A program made the position numbers and the translations under genes. Under the pieces are notes generated by a model. It worked only from the letters and a program-made list of their open reading frames with translations. It searched no databases and was not told the origin of the DNA. Of a stretch of 64,000 nt of DNA, positions 1-9,091 are shown in pieces. The stretch spans positions 100,453-164,452 of the forward strand of contig CANMZP010000007.1 of assembly GCA_947502355.1 (NCBI GenBank), in the 5' to 3' direction. Position 1 is the first letter of the stretch. Each line of letters begins with the position of its first letter. Source of the stretch: an uncultured Thalassotalea sp. (GTDB taxonomy: Bacteria; Pseudomonadota; Gammaproteobacteria; Enterobacterales; Alteromonadaceae).

Positions 1-386
1 CCATTACCATGCTGTTGCTGGCATTTATCAAGCTCGTTAATCATGTAAGTTAAACGCTCAAGCACTTCCTGGTTACCAGTCGCGGCATAGGCTAAGGCTA
101 ATGCCGTAAGGTAATGACCACCAATATGACCATCTAGTCCGGTATTTTCCCAGTTAGGGTAACTTTCAATGTGCACTGGTAAGTTTGCTTCACGGCGATA
201 TGGGGCGAGTAAACGTTCTGGATCCATCGCCAAAAGGTACTGCAAATTGGTTTGCTGGGCATCATAAAACGGCCCCGCGGTTAACTCTACATCCGTCAAG
301 GGCACAGGGTTGATTACTGGTTGCGATTGAGCATTGCTTATGACGGGTGCTAATGTTAACGCCAGCAAGATAATTAACTTTTTCAT
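1..386 (-). CDS. GH127/DUF1680 beta-L-arabinofuranosidase, N-terminal part (runs off left edge)
   Basis: Only the first 128 or so codons are in the window; the gene continues leftwards. It starts with a Sec signal peptide (MKKLIILLALTLAPVISNAQ), so the enzyme is exported. The mature start contains the AGPFYDAQQTN...YLLAMDPERLLAPYR block, followed by ENTGLDGHIGGHYL. Both are typical of the N-terminal (alpha/alpha)6 barrel of GH127/DUF1680 beta-L-arabinofuranosidases. The catalytic Cys/Glu region lies outside the window. It sits downstream of a GPH symporter and a GH43 gene on the same strand, which fits release of arabinose from arabinose-rich plant or algal polymers. Family assignment is from motif recall; substrate is inferred. 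Confidence 0.75.
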   Translation of the reverse strand, partial: MKKLIILLALTLAPVISNAQSQPVINPVPLTDVELTAGPFYDAQQTNLQYLLAMDPERLLAPYRREANLPVHIESYPNWENTGLDGHIGGHYLTALALAYAATGNQEVLERLTYMINELDKCQQQHGN

Positions 387-413
387 AGTATTTTTTATAT
401 TGGCTAAAAATAA

Positions 414-447
414 AAAAGCCTTCTTTTAGGAGGTTAAGAAGGCTTTT
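414..447 (-). terminator. Intergenic hairpin between GH43 and GH127 genes
   Basis: A perfect 12-bp inverted repeat (AAAAGCCTTCTT / AAGAAGGCTTTT) with a 10-nt loop. It is followed on the minus strand by a T-rich run. It could end most transcripts after the cytoplasmic GH43 gene and let part read through into the GH127 gene. Confidence 0.7.
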
Positions 448-458
448 ATCGGATTAAG

Positions 459-1406
459 TTATTCCTGGATAGAAGGCTTACCAAATATCGGCATACCGTT
501 TTCATCCCAGCGAACTTCTTTCATATAGGTGTGGCGGTTTGGATCCCACAAAGGATCACCTTCAATCTCGGTATAAGTACGGGCGTGATACACCAAAATA
601 TCGGTATCACCGTCTTCACCCTTGGTGAAACTGTTATGTCCGGCACCATATACTCCATGCTCATAACAGCTCGAAAATACCGGCTGTTGTGCCTTCAACC
701 AGCTCGCAGGATCAAGCAAGTCGGCATCTTCATCTGCCGTTAACAACCCCATGCAATAGTTTTCATCCGTAGCACTGGCGGAGTAACTGATAAAGATTTT
801 GCCATTTCGTTTAAGCACGGCAGGCCCTTCATTTACCCAAAAGCCAATGATTTCCCAAGACAGCTCTGGCTTAGTTAGCATTACAGGCTCAGAGCTGATC
901 TTGTCTGGGGTATCCATTTTAGCGATGTATAAATTACTGTTGCCCTGAATATCATTTTCTTTTTGTGCCCATAAGTAATACAGCTGACCGTTGTGGGTAA
1001 AGGTCGTTGCATCCAAACAGAAGGTATCAATACCTGTATCAAGCTGGCCCAAGAATTCCCAGTTTCCGGTTAATGGATTAGCGTCTTCACAACGCAATAC
1101 ATACATCCGGTGCTGAAATAAATCGTCTTTGATTTCTCGGCTCGGGGCAATGGCCACATATACATACCAAGCGCCCTGATTAAAGTGAATTTCTGGTGCC
1201 CAAACCAAATCAGAATATGGGCCTTCATCAGGTTTTGTCCAAATGTCGAATGTCTCGGCGTCGGCTAAGCCAACAATGGTTTTCGCGCGACGAAGTTCAA
1301 TGCGATCGTATGCAGGTACTGAAGCGGTAAAGTAGTAATAACCGTCAGTGTGTTTGAAAATAAATGGATCGGCACGTTGTTCGATTAATGGCGTTAAAAT
1401 GGTCAC
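459..1406 (-). CDS. Cytoplasmic GH43 arabinosidase (exo-alpha-L-arabinofuranosidase-like)
   Basis: A single five-bladed beta-propeller GH43 domain fills the 315 residues, with no signal peptide, so the enzyme is probably intracellular. The expected acidic triad is visible: Asp13 in RADPF (base), Asp132 in LDATTF (pKa modulator) and Glu193 in NEGPAV (acid). The YSASATDENYCMGLL motif is typical of exo-acting alpha-L-arabinofuranosidases. It lies 17 nt downstream of the GPH symporter, so imported arabino-oligosaccharides are a likely substrate. The gene at 9693 is a secreted relative with the same motifs. Exact substrate (arabinan or arabinoxylan fragments) is inferred. Confidence 0.85.
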   Translation of the reverse strand: MTILTPLIEQRADPFIFKHTDGYYYFTASVPAYDRIELRRAKTIVGLADAETFDIWTKPDEGPYSDLVWAPEIHFNQGAWYVYVAIAPSREIKDDLFQHRMYVLRCEDANPLTGNWEFLGQLDTGIDTFCLDATTFTHNGQLYYLWAQKENDIQGNSNLYIAKMDTPDKISSEPVMLTKPELSWEIIGFWVNEGPAVLKRNGKIFISYSASATDENYCMGLLTADEDADLLDPASWLKAQQPVFSSCYEHGVYGAGHNSFTKGEDGDTDILVYHARTYTEIEGDPLWDPNRHTYMKEVRWDENGMPIFGKPSIQE

Positions 1407-1423
1407 GTTGAACTCCTGTTAAA

Positions 1424-2827
1424 TTAAACGGTAGCAGTTGAGTTTTGCTCAGCTGTTTTAAATGATGATTGCCCATTAACTGGCGCATTTTGCGGCTCAG
1501 CAAGTTGGGTTTTGATTTGCTCAAATTTGTCGTTATTAATTTTGTATTTAAACATCAACGACCCCATTAGGGCATGGAAAACCCCAGGGATAATCGAAAG
1601 CATTAAAGCAATACCCGTTAAGGTAAAGGCGCTTTGTTCCTGATCTGGCACATAATTAAAGTAGGCAAGTAACATACCGACAATATAACCTGCGATACCC
1701 ATACCGGCTTTTTGCGCAAAAGAAATACCGCCATAAGCCAGGCCTGATACTCGTTCACCGGTTTTCACCGTACCATAGTCGATGGCTTCGGAAATAATTG
1801 ACCAAAAGATTGGTGCGTGTAAATCCACCACGAATGACAAGATGAAGTACAGAATGAAGGCCAATAACACGTCACCCGGCGCGACAAAAAAGTACATGAT
1901 CACACTGAGTGCGCCAACCAACAGTTGGGTATAACGGAATAATTTGATTTTACAGTAACGCTTGGTGATCCAAGTTGAGGCAACCATCGCCAAGATAGCG
2001 GCAATAACACCAGTCGAAATAAAGGCCGAAGATAACGCAGCATCGCCACCCAAGTAATATTTAGCGTAATAAAGCGCCACCGATCCACGGATCACATAAC
2101 CGATGGTACCAATGACACAGATGGCACATAAAATCAGCCATTGGTCATTTTTCATCAGTAATTTCACTTGCGAAATGAATGGCTTTGCTTCTACCTTATG
2201 TTCAATACGCTCTTTGGTGGTGAAGAAACAGAATAAAAACAATAAGGCTGACATCACGGCCATTAAGCCCATCGCAAATTGGTAGCCGGAAGCAATATCT
2301 TCGCCACCCCAAGCATCAGCGATGATCGGCACAAGGGTTGTTACCAATAGCGCCGCAACTTTGGCGAAAAACAAACGGTAGCCATTGGCGGACAATTTTT
2401 CTTTCGGATTGTCGGTGATCACCCCAATTATCGAAATATAAGGAATGGTCACCACGGTAAACATAATAGTAACAAAGATATAAGTAGAGTAAGCCCACAC
2501 CAGCTTGCTGTTGTAATCCCAATCAGGGGTGCTAAAGGTTAAAAACACTGAGATAGCAAAAGGAATGGCCATAATTAAAAAATAAGGCCGGTAACGTCCC
2601 CACCGAGTGGTATATTTATCGGTGATAATCCCCATTAATGGGTCGGTAATCGCATCAATAAAGCGCACAGCTAAAAATAAAAATGCCAAGTCGGTTGGTT
2701 TTAAACCGAATACGTCGGTATAAAAAAACGTAATAATCAACATCATTGATGAGATCACTACGTTTACGGCCATGTCCCCAGAGCCATAACCGACTTTTTC
2801 TAAAACGGATAATTTGTGTCCACTCAT
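1424..2827 (-). CDS. GPH-family sugar:cation symporter (MelB/XynB-like MFS)
   Basis: A 467-residue integral membrane protein with about 12 hydrophobic segments. The N-terminus carries the GPH signature: EKVGYGSGDMA, then AFLFLAVRFIDAITDPLMG with the cation-site aspartates, and TRWGRYRPYFL. This family imports glycosides, pentosides or hexuronides with Na+ or H+. It is the first gene of a minus-strand operon with the cytoplasmic GH43 enzyme, so it probably imports arabino-oligosaccharides that the enzyme then cleaves. It diverges from the GH43 lipoprotein gene at 2982; the 154-bp shared region probably holds regulatory sites for both. Confidence 0.88.
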   Translation of the reverse strand: MSGHKLSVLEKVGYGSGDMAVNVVISSMMLIITFFYTDVFGLKPTDLAFLFLAVRFIDAITDPLMGIITDKYTTRWGRYRPYFLIMAIPFAISVFLTFSTPDWDYNSKLVWAYSTYIFVTIMFTVVTIPYISIIGVITDNPKEKLSANGYRLFFAKVAALLVTTLVPIIADAWGGEDIASGYQFAMGLMAVMSALLFLFCFFTTKERIEHKVEAKPFISQVKLLMKNDQWLILCAICVIGTIGYVIRGSVALYYAKYYLGGDAALSSAFISTGVIAAILAMVASTWITKRYCKIKLFRYTQLLVGALSVIMYFFVAPGDVLLAFILYFILSFVVDLHAPIFWSIISEAIDYGTVKTGERVSGLAYGGISFAQKAGMGIAGYIVGMLLAYFNYVPDQEQSAFTLTGIALMLSIIPGVFHALMGSLMFKYKINNDKFEQIKTQLAEPQNAPVNGQSSFKTAEQNSTATV

Positions 2828-2914
2828 TGCAAGCCTTTTTCGTTATTTATTGTAGTTTCATTAAGGTATAAATTTTCTTTAAATTGGTTATACCTTTTTG
2901 TGATAATAATATGC

Positions 2915-2931
2915 TATGATTATTCATCATA
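2915..2931. promoter_or_regulatory. Inverted repeat TATGAT-N5-ATCATA in divergent promoter region
   Basis: A 6-bp inverted repeat with a 5-bp spacer lies between the divergent symporter and GH43 genes. It is followed by a half-site TACAAT that resembles one arm of the 13-bp palindrome found elsewhere in this locus. It is a candidate operator only. Confidence 0.35.
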
Positions 2932-2981
2932 CAATAGTACTTTTAAAAAAATTAAATTTATAATCGTTTCAGGAGTAGGTT

Positions 2982-4040
2982 TTGTCTAGATTCAGTTCGT
3001 TCAAAAAAGTCATACCATCTTATCTATCATGTGCCTTTGTTGCTTTATTCTCAGCAGGCTGTAACGCTACAGAATACCCACAACTTGATATACATGATCC
3101 GGTCATGATCAAAGAAGGTAGCAAATATTACCTATTTAGTACCGGCCCCGGCATTACCATGTATCAATCGAATGACATGATCACCTGGGACTATGCTGAT
3201 CGGGCATTTAAAACGGAACCTGACTGGGCTCGTGATATCGCACCTGGCTTTAACGGCCACCTATGGGCACCCGATATCATTGAACACAATGGCTTGTTTT
3301 ACTTGTACTATTCGGTTTCTGCCTTTGGTAAAAACACCTCGGCGATGGGGGTTACGGTCAATAAAACCTTGGATGTAAATTCGCCAGAGTACCAATGGCA
3401 AGATAAAGGCATTGTCTTACAATCCATTCCACATCGCGATTCATTTAACGCCATTGATCCGAACATTATCTTCGATGATAACGGCACTCCATGGATGAGT
3501 TTCGGTTCATTTTGGCATGGCTTAAAAATCGTCCAACTAAGCGATGATTTACTGTCTGTCGCCAAACCAGAAAAGTGGGCAACCATCGCCAAGCTAAACC
3601 GTGATCCGTTTACCGATGAAGCCGAACCGGGCAGTGGCCAAATTGAAGCCCCCTTTATTTACAAAAAAGACGATTATTACTACTTATTTGTCTCTTATGG
3701 TTTATGTTGTCGTGCCGATGACAGCACCTATCACTTAGCCATGGGGCGTTCAAAGTCGGTTACCGGGCCTTATCTGGATAAAAATGGCAAAGACATGGCT
3801 CAAGGTGGTGGCACCGTATTATTAAAAGGTACCAAAGCTTGGCCTGGGCTTGGCCATAACAGCGCCTATACAATTGATGGTAAAGATTATTTGGTCTTTC
3901 ACGCCTATGAGTCCGCTGACAACGGCTTGCAAAAGTTAAAAATTGCTGAGCTAAGCTGGAGTGCTGATGGCTGGCCACAAGTTGACAGCAAAGCCCTGAA
4001 TGAATACCGCAGTGCTGTTCGCACCCCTATTCAAAAATAA
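2982..4040 (+). CDS. GH43 endo-1,5-alpha-L-arabinanase-like lipoprotein
   Basis: The GH43 domain spans residues 33-345 and has Asp39 (IHDP), Asp159 (NAIDPN) and Glu222 (GQIEAPF) as the expected triad. The motifs NGHLWAPDI, FGSFWHG and GLGHNSAY are characteristic of endo-acting arabinan 1,5-alpha-L-arabinanases. The N-terminus has a signal with Cys27 in FSAGC, a slightly non-canonical lipobox. The start is TTG, supported by AGGAG six bases upstream. It leads a plus-strand run of five hydrolase or esterase genes. Likely role: cutting the arabinan backbone at the outer membrane or in the periplasm. Confidence 0.87.
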   Translation: MSRFSSFKKVIPSYLSCAFVALFSAGCNATEYPQLDIHDPVMIKEGSKYYLFSTGPGITMYQSNDMITWDYADRAFKTEPDWARDIAPGFNGHLWAPDIIEHNGLFYLYYSVSAFGKNTSAMGVTVNKTLDVNSPEYQWQDKGIVLQSIPHRDSFNAIDPNIIFDDNGTPWMSFGSFWHGLKIVQLSDDLLSVAKPEKWATIAKLNRDPFTDEAEPGSGQIEAPFIYKKDDYYYLFVSYGLCCRADDSTYHLAMGRSKSVTGPYLDKNGKDMAQGGGTVLLKGTKAWPGLGHNSAYTIDGKDYLVFHAYESADNGLQKLKIAELSWSADGWPQVDSKALNEYRSAVRTPIQK

Positions 4041-4049
4041 GGCCTAGTC

Positions 4050-5999
4050 ATGAAAACATTCTTAAAAACAACAAGTCGCTTATGCCTCATCGCCTCGGCA
4101 ATCTCTTTAGCTGCATGTAATGATGAAGCACAAATTCAAAGCAATGTTGATAAAGTAAAACAACAGCTGATTGACAGTGTTCAACAGACCCAAATTGCTA
4201 AGAATACTTTTGCCAACCCATTGTTTCGTAATGGTGCCGATCCCTGGATGCATTACTATGAAGGCAACTATTACTTAACCACCACTACTTGGGCATCCGA
4301 ATTGGTCATGCGTAAGTCACCAACCATCGCAGGTCTGGCTGATGCACCGGCCCACAATATTTGGACCGGTGATGATCCATCGCGTTGCTGTAATTTTTGG
4401 GCATTTGAGTTTTTCCCGTTTGAAACCCCCGAAGGTACTCGCTGGTATGTGATTTATACCGCTGGTGAAGAAGGTAATACCTACCACGCTCAGAAAAACC
4501 ATATCCTTGAAAGTGAAGGTAGCGACCCTATGGGGCCATACCAATACAAAGATACACCAATGAAAGATCATTGGAATATTGATGGCAGCTACTTTAAACA
4601 TAACGGCGAGCTGTACTTCTTATGGTCAGAATGGCACGGTGAAGATCAGGTTAATTTGATCTCAAAAATGACCAACCCATGGACGTTAGAAGGCAAGCGT
4701 ACGGTGATCACTCGCCCAGAATTCGACTGGGAGATCTCAGGGTTACGCGTCAATGAAGGGCCAGAAATCATAAAACATGACGATCGCACTTTTATTGTTC
4801 ACTCAGCCAGTTTCTGTAATACCGAGGACTACAAGCTAGCTGTGGTTGAATTAACCGGTGAAGATCCACTCGAAGCCTCATCTTGGACAAAATACGATGA
4901 GCCTTTCTTTGAAAAAGGCAATGGCGTATTTGGTCCAGGTCATCATGGCTTTTTCATTTCTCCAGATGGCAGAGAAGATTGGTTGATCTATCACGGTAAT
5001 TCATCTCCTACCGATGGCTGCAGTGGCACACGCGCTGCCCGCGCTCAACCATTTACCTGGCACAGTGAAGGGGAAAAACAAGGCTTACCGAACTTTGGCA
5101 AGCCGATGGCCGACAAACAGCAATTACCGGTTCCTAGTGGTGAGCAAGGCCCGTTACTCGCCAAGGTTCAAGGGGTTCGTTACCAGATCATCAATAAGGA
5201 TAGTAACGCCTGTTTAACCACTAATGCTGAGGGTGAAGTAACAGTTGGTGACTGTGCTGCATCAGCAAGTAAATGGATAGTCGATCCGGCAAATGATGGC
5301 TTATACCGTTTTGCAAACGCCGAATTTGGCTCGTTTTTAACCGAACAACAGTGTCTAACCGGTACCAACAACCAAATCACCGCCAGTCCATGGCAATCAT
5401 CAAGGTGCCAACGCTTTAGTATTGATGCCTCACATCATGGCTGGTTCCGCTTTGCCAATGAACAATCCATCAATAATCTTCAGCTGGCCAATTGTGCTAG
5501 TAAAGTGGGCAGCCAGGTAGTGACGGGTGAAAATCGCATCTCCAGTTGTACCGATTGGCGAATTGAGCCGGTTGACAACGTCGCCATCACAAATGCTTAC
5601 TCCGGTAAGGTGATAGGTGTCGATGAGTGCAGTCTTGAGAACAACGCCAATGTAACTCAACAAGCCTACACCGACAAAGCCTGTCAGAAGTGGCAAGCGC
5701 AAGCTACCGATAACGGCTACTATCACTTTCAGTCATTAAATGACAGCCAGTTATGTCTGGCCATTGAAACCGGTGAGCAGGTCAAGTTACCGGGTAACTT
5801 GGTACAAGCTGCCTGTACGAATGAAAACAGCGAATGGCGCATTGAGTTTTTACAAAATGGCACAGTACGCTTTGTTGGTCGTAAAGCAGGAGCCATGAGC
5901 GTTGTGAAAAAAGAGTTAATCAGCAATGGTGCCAATGTCTTTGAGCAAGTATGGAAAGACAGCATAGATCAACATTTTTACTTACGAGTGGCTAATTAA
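4050..5999 (+). CDS. GH43 lipoprotein with C-terminal ricin-type (CBM13-like) module
   Basis: A lipoprotein signal ends in LAAC (Cys23). Residues about 55-365 form a GH43 domain with Asp64 (NGADPW), an IDGSYF motif and NEGPE as likely catalytic positions, plus FGPGHHGFF. Residues about 380-649 contain three Cys-rich blocks with ..CL.. and terminal Trp patterns that look like a beta-trefoil ricin-type lectin module. The architecture suggests a surface or periplasmic arabinofuranosidase tethered to polymer by a carbohydrate-binding module. The gene starts 9 nt after the upstream GH43 gene. The module assignment is by pattern and is less certain than the GH43 call. Confidence 0.82.
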   Translation: MKTFLKTTSRLCLIASAISLAACNDEAQIQSNVDKVKQQLIDSVQQTQIAKNTFANPLFRNGADPWMHYYEGNYYLTTTTWASELVMRKSPTIAGLADAPAHNIWTGDDPSRCCNFWAFEFFPFETPEGTRWYVIYTAGEEGNTYHAQKNHILESEGSDPMGPYQYKDTPMKDHWNIDGSYFKHNGELYFLWSEWHGEDQVNLISKMTNPWTLEGKRTVITRPEFDWEISGLRVNEGPEIIKHDDRTFIVHSASFCNTEDYKLAVVELTGEDPLEASSWTKYDEPFFEKGNGVFGPGHHGFFISPDGREDWLIYHGNSSPTDGCSGTRAARAQPFTWHSEGEKQGLPNFGKPMADKQQLPVPSGEQGPLLAKVQGVRYQIINKDSNACLTTNAEGEVTVGDCAASASKWIVDPANDGLYRFANAEFGSFLTEQQCLTGTNNQITASPWQSSRCQRFSIDASHHGWFRFANEQSINNLQLANCASKVGSQVVTGENRISSCTDWRIEPVDNVAITNAYSGKVIGVDECSLENNANVTQQAYTDKACQKWQAQATDNGYYHFQSLNDSQLCLAIETGEQVKLPGNLVQAACTNENSEWRIEFLQNGTVRFVGRKAGAMSVVKKELISNGANVFEQVWKDSIDQHFYLRVAN

Positions 6000-6035
6000 C
6001 CTAGCCAAAGCAAGCATACAACAATAATCAATTGG

Positions 6036-6055
6036 TCAGGGGGATTGCCCCTGAT
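6036..6055 (+). other. Intra-operon hairpin
   Basis: TCAGGGG and CCCCTGA form a short GC-rich stem between two GH43 genes. There is no T-run after it. It may be a processing or stability element rather than a terminator. Confidence 0.35.
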
Positions 6056-6070
6056 CTAACCAGGTGAATT

Positions 6071-7054
6071 ATGAAAACATTATTAAAAACCCTACTTAGC
6101 ACCGGCATCGCTGCTGGTTGTTTAGCACTAAGTGCTTCAGCAAATGCGAAGAACCCAATCGTAGATACCGTCTTTACAGCTGATCCCGCCGCTATTGTCC
6201 ATCAGGATACGGTGTTCTTGTATACTGGCCATGATGAGCAAGAGCCTAGCAAGGTCGGTTTTAATTTAAATGAGTGGTTGCTGTTTTCCACGAAAGACAT
6301 GGTTAACTGGCAAGCGCATGGACCGATTTTGCGTGCCACCGATTTTAAATGGGCGCTAAATTCAGCTTGGGCCGCGCACATGGTTGAGCGAGATGGCAAA
6401 TTCTATTTTTATACTTCGGTATATAAAGAAGGCGGTCCAAAACCAGGCTTTGCCATTGGCGTTGCGGTTGCGGATAAGCCAACTGGCCCATTTAAAGATG
6501 CGCGAGGCTCTGCCCTGCTAACCAATGATATGACCGACCACAGCCCTAATAATTGGGATGACATCGACCCTGCTGTATTTATTGATGACAATGGTGAAGC
6601 TTATATGTTTTTTGGCAATAGCGTGCCTAAATACGTCAAGTTAAAAGACAACATGATCGAACTCGATGGTGAGATCAAAGTGCTGGATATTCCTAACTTT
6701 ACCGAGGCCCTCTATGTACATAAAAAAGGAAATTATTATTACCTGACTTATGCCAGTGGTTTGCCTGAAACTATCCATTATGCCATGAGTAAAAGCATAC
6801 ATGGCCCATGGCAATACAAAGGGTTACTAAACGAAGTTGCCGGCAACAGTAACACCAACCATCAATCTATTATCGAATTTAAAGGTAAGGATTACTTTAT
6901 TTATCACACGGGCTCAATGCAGCATAACTCACCAGTAGGCATTGGCGGTGAATTTCGCCGTAGCGTTGCCGTCGATAAACTGGAATACAACGCCGATGGC
7001 ACTCTCAAGCCGGTTATCATGACCACTAAAGGCATTACCGAGCCTGCCCAATAA
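6071..7054 (+). CDS. Periplasmic GH43 enzyme, copy 1 of a tandem pair
   Basis: Signal peptide (cleavage near ASANA-KN), then one GH43 propeller of about 300 residues. Asp38 (FTADPAA) is the predicted base, DDIDPAV the modulator region and FTEALYVH holds the predicted acid. It is closely similar along its full length to the next gene (7084-8046): both share LFLYTGHDE-type, FYFYTSVY, GPFKDARGSALLTNDM and ETIHYAMSKSIHGPW blocks, so this is a recent tandem duplication. Likely an arabinofuranosidase or beta-xylosidase-like enzyme acting on side chains; exact specificity is not visible. Confidence 0.85.
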   Translation: MKTLLKTLLSTGIAAGCLALSASANAKNPIVDTVFTADPAAIVHQDTVFLYTGHDEQEPSKVGFNLNEWLLFSTKDMVNWQAHGPILRATDFKWALNSAWAAHMVERDGKFYFYTSVYKEGGPKPGFAIGVAVADKPTGPFKDARGSALLTNDMTDHSPNNWDDIDPAVFIDDNGEAYMFFGNSVPKYVKLKDNMIELDGEIKVLDIPNFTEALYVHKKGNYYYLTYASGLPETIHYAMSKSIHGPWQYKGLLNEVAGNSNTNHQSIIEFKGKDYFIYHTGSMQHNSPVGIGGEFRRSVAVDKLEYNADGTLKPVIMTTKGITEPAQ

Positions 7055-7083
7055 GCCGAAAAAGAATACGAGGGAAACCAACC

Positions 7084-8046
7084 ATGAAAAAAATAATGCT
7101 AGGCCTATTGGCTGCGGGGCTAACCTGCAGCCTGACAGCAAACGCAAAAAACCCTATTACCGATCAAATGTTCACAGCCGATCCGGCTGCCATAGTCCAC
7201 AAGGATACGGTATTTTTATACACTGGCCATGATGAAGATAAAGATAATACCTTCTACAACATGCATGACTGGTTATTGTTTACTTCAACCGATATGGTCA
7301 ACTGGCAACATCATGGCCCTATTTTAAAAGTTACCGATTTTAAATGGGCTGAAAAACATGCCTGGGCATCGCATATGATTGAGCGCGATGGTAAATTTTA
7401 CTTTTATACATCGGTTTACCACAAAAAAGATAAACCGGGGTTTGCCATTGGTGTTGCTGTCGCAGATAGTCCATATGGACCTTTTAAGGATGCTCGCGGT
7501 AGCGCCTTATTAACCAACGATATGACCACTCAAACCAAGAATGACTGGGATGATATCGATCCTGCCATTTTCATTGAAGACAATGGTGATGCCTACATGT
7601 TCTTTGGCAATCTGGTGCCCAAATATGTGAAGCTCAAAGACAATATGATTGAACTTGATGGTGAGATCAAGGTGATCGATGTGCCAAACTTTACTGAAGC
7701 GCTTTGGGTGCATAAAAAAGGCGACAATTACTATATGTCTTATGCCAGTGGTTTCCCGGAAACCATTCATTACGCAATGAGTAAGAGCATTCATGGCCCA
7801 TGGGAATACAAAGGTTTGCTGAATGAATTAGCTGGTAATAGCGAAACCAATCATCAGTCGATCATCGAGTTTAAAGGCAAAGATTACTTTATCTATCACA
7901 ACAGTGCCATTCAGCATAACTCCGCCATTGGTGCTGGTGGTCGCTATCGCCGCTCGGTTGCCGTTGATAAACTGGAATACAATGATGATGGCACCATCAA
8001 GCGCATCATCATGACCTCAGAAGGCATTACTGAGCCAGCAAAATAA
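7084..8046 (+). CDS. Periplasmic GH43 enzyme, copy 2 of a tandem pair
   Basis: Paralogue of the gene directly upstream, 29 nt away, with its own signal peptide (ending near LTANA-KN). Predicted base Asp33 (FTADPAA), DDIDPAI region and FTEALWVH acid motif are all kept, so both copies look functional. The differences cluster near the N-terminus and in surface loops (for example YHKKDKPG replaces YKEGGPKPG). Such divergence after duplication could split substrate preference. A hairpin follows at 8074-8102. Confidence 0.85.
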   Translation: MKKIMLGLLAAGLTCSLTANAKNPITDQMFTADPAAIVHKDTVFLYTGHDEDKDNTFYNMHDWLLFTSTDMVNWQHHGPILKVTDFKWAEKHAWASHMIERDGKFYFYTSVYHKKDKPGFAIGVAVADSPYGPFKDARGSALLTNDMTTQTKNDWDDIDPAIFIEDNGDAYMFFGNLVPKYVKLKDNMIELDGEIKVIDVPNFTEALWVHKKGDNYYMSYASGFPETIHYAMSKSIHGPWEYKGLLNELAGNSETNHQSIIEFKGKDYFIYHNSAIQHNSAIGAGGRYRRSVAVDKLEYNDDGTIKRIIMTSEGITEPAK

Positions 8047-8073
8047 TCAATCGGTGCTACAACACATCTCAAA

Positions 8074-8102
8074 GAGCCTTAACACTTTTTTGCTTAAGGC
8101 TC
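8074..8102 (+). other. Hairpin between tandem GH43 gene and esterase gene
   Basis: GAGCCTTAA / TTAAGGCTC form a perfect 9-bp stem around an 11-nt T-rich loop. No T-run follows on the plus strand, so it is a weak terminator at best. Confidence 0.4.
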
Positions 8103-8130
8103 CCCCTCTCCTAATAATTATGAGGATCCT

Positions 8131-9027
8131 ATGCAAAAGTTACTCCTTTTCTGCCTATTGACCTTCTCAGGCTACCTGCAGGCCGCCGACTATTTATTGT
8201 TCTATCTTGGCGGTCAATCCAATATGGAAGGCTTTGGTTACAGTGGCGAGTTGCCAGAATATTACCAAGGCACTGAGAATGATGTACTTATTTTTAACGG
8301 CAATGCCGTTGGCGATGACCAAGCTGGTGGTGGTTTTGGTCAGTGGTTGCCGCTATCTCCAGGATTTGGCACCGGTATCAAATCAACGGATAGTGCCACC
8401 ACGCTCTCTAATCGCTTTGGTCCTGAACTGAGTTTTGGCAAACACATGGCCAAGCTTACTGGTAAAAAAATTGCCATTATCAAATACGCCCGGGGCGGCT
8501 CTTCAATTGCCCTTGGGGCATCTGGTTATGGCACATGGGACAGAAACTATCAAGAAAATACCGGCATTAACCAATGGGATAATTTCCAAGCAACCGTTGC
8601 CCACGCCCTGAGTGATAGGGACATAGATAACGATGGTATTGAAGACACCTTGCTCCCATCCGGCATTATTTGGATGCAAGGCGAAGCTGATGCATATGTA
8701 GAATTTGCTTCAAAGGTTTATGAACAAAATTTAAGGACATTGATGCAGCATATGAGCGATGTTTTTGGTGCAAAACAGTTACCGATTGTCATTGGTAGAA
8801 TTGAAGACTGGGGTAACACTGAGCAAACACGCATCATGAAATACATCGATGCGGTTTGGGCTGCACAGGCCGAATTTGCAGCTGAAAACCCGCATGTTGA
8901 ATACGTTAAATTTTCCGAACCAGTTGAGTTTTTAGACGATAAATGGCATTACCAGAGCAAACATTATTTGCAATTGGGCAAACTTTTTGCCGATGCAGCT
9001 TTCAAACAACTCGACCGAAAAGATTAA
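8131..9027 (+). CDS. SASA/CE6-like carbohydrate acetylesterase
   Basis: Exported SGNH-type hydrolase of 298 residues with a signal peptide (ending near YLQAA). The nucleophile block GGQSNMEGFG, the ARGGSSIALG block and the IWMQGEADAYVE block match the sialate O-acetylesterase/acetyl-xylan-esterase-like (SASA, CE6) family. A terminal D-x-x-H pair is expected near LDDKWHY. It ends the plus-strand hydrolase run and probably removes acetyl groups from acetylated arabinan or pectic side chains so that the GH43 enzymes can act. Substrate is inferred from context. Confidence 0.8.
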   Translation: MQKLLLFCLLTFSGYLQAADYLLFYLGGQSNMEGFGYSGELPEYYQGTENDVLIFNGNAVGDDQAGGGFGQWLPLSPGFGTGIKSTDSATTLSNRFGPELSFGKHMAKLTGKKIAIIKYARGGSSIALGASGYGTWDRNYQENTGINQWDNFQATVAHALSDRDIDNDGIEDTLLPSGIIWMQGEADAYVEFASKVYEQNLRTLMQHMSDVFGAKQLPIVIGRIEDWGNTEQTRIMKYIDAVWAAQAEFAAENPHVEYVKFSEPVEFLDDKWHYQSKHYLQLGKLFADAAFKQLDRKD

Positions 9028-9041
9028 ACGGCTCCAGGTTA

Positions 9042-9083
9042 ACAGCTCCACTGCAATTTAATCATTAAAAACTGTGGGGCTGT
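9042..9083. terminator. Hairpin between convergent esterase and mgsA genes
   Basis: ACAGCTCCAC pairs with GTGGGGCTGT (10 bp with one G-U) over a 22-nt loop, in the short space between two convergent genes. It could act in both directions, but there is no clean T-run. Confidence 0.4.
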
Positions 9084-9091
9084 ATGCCTTG

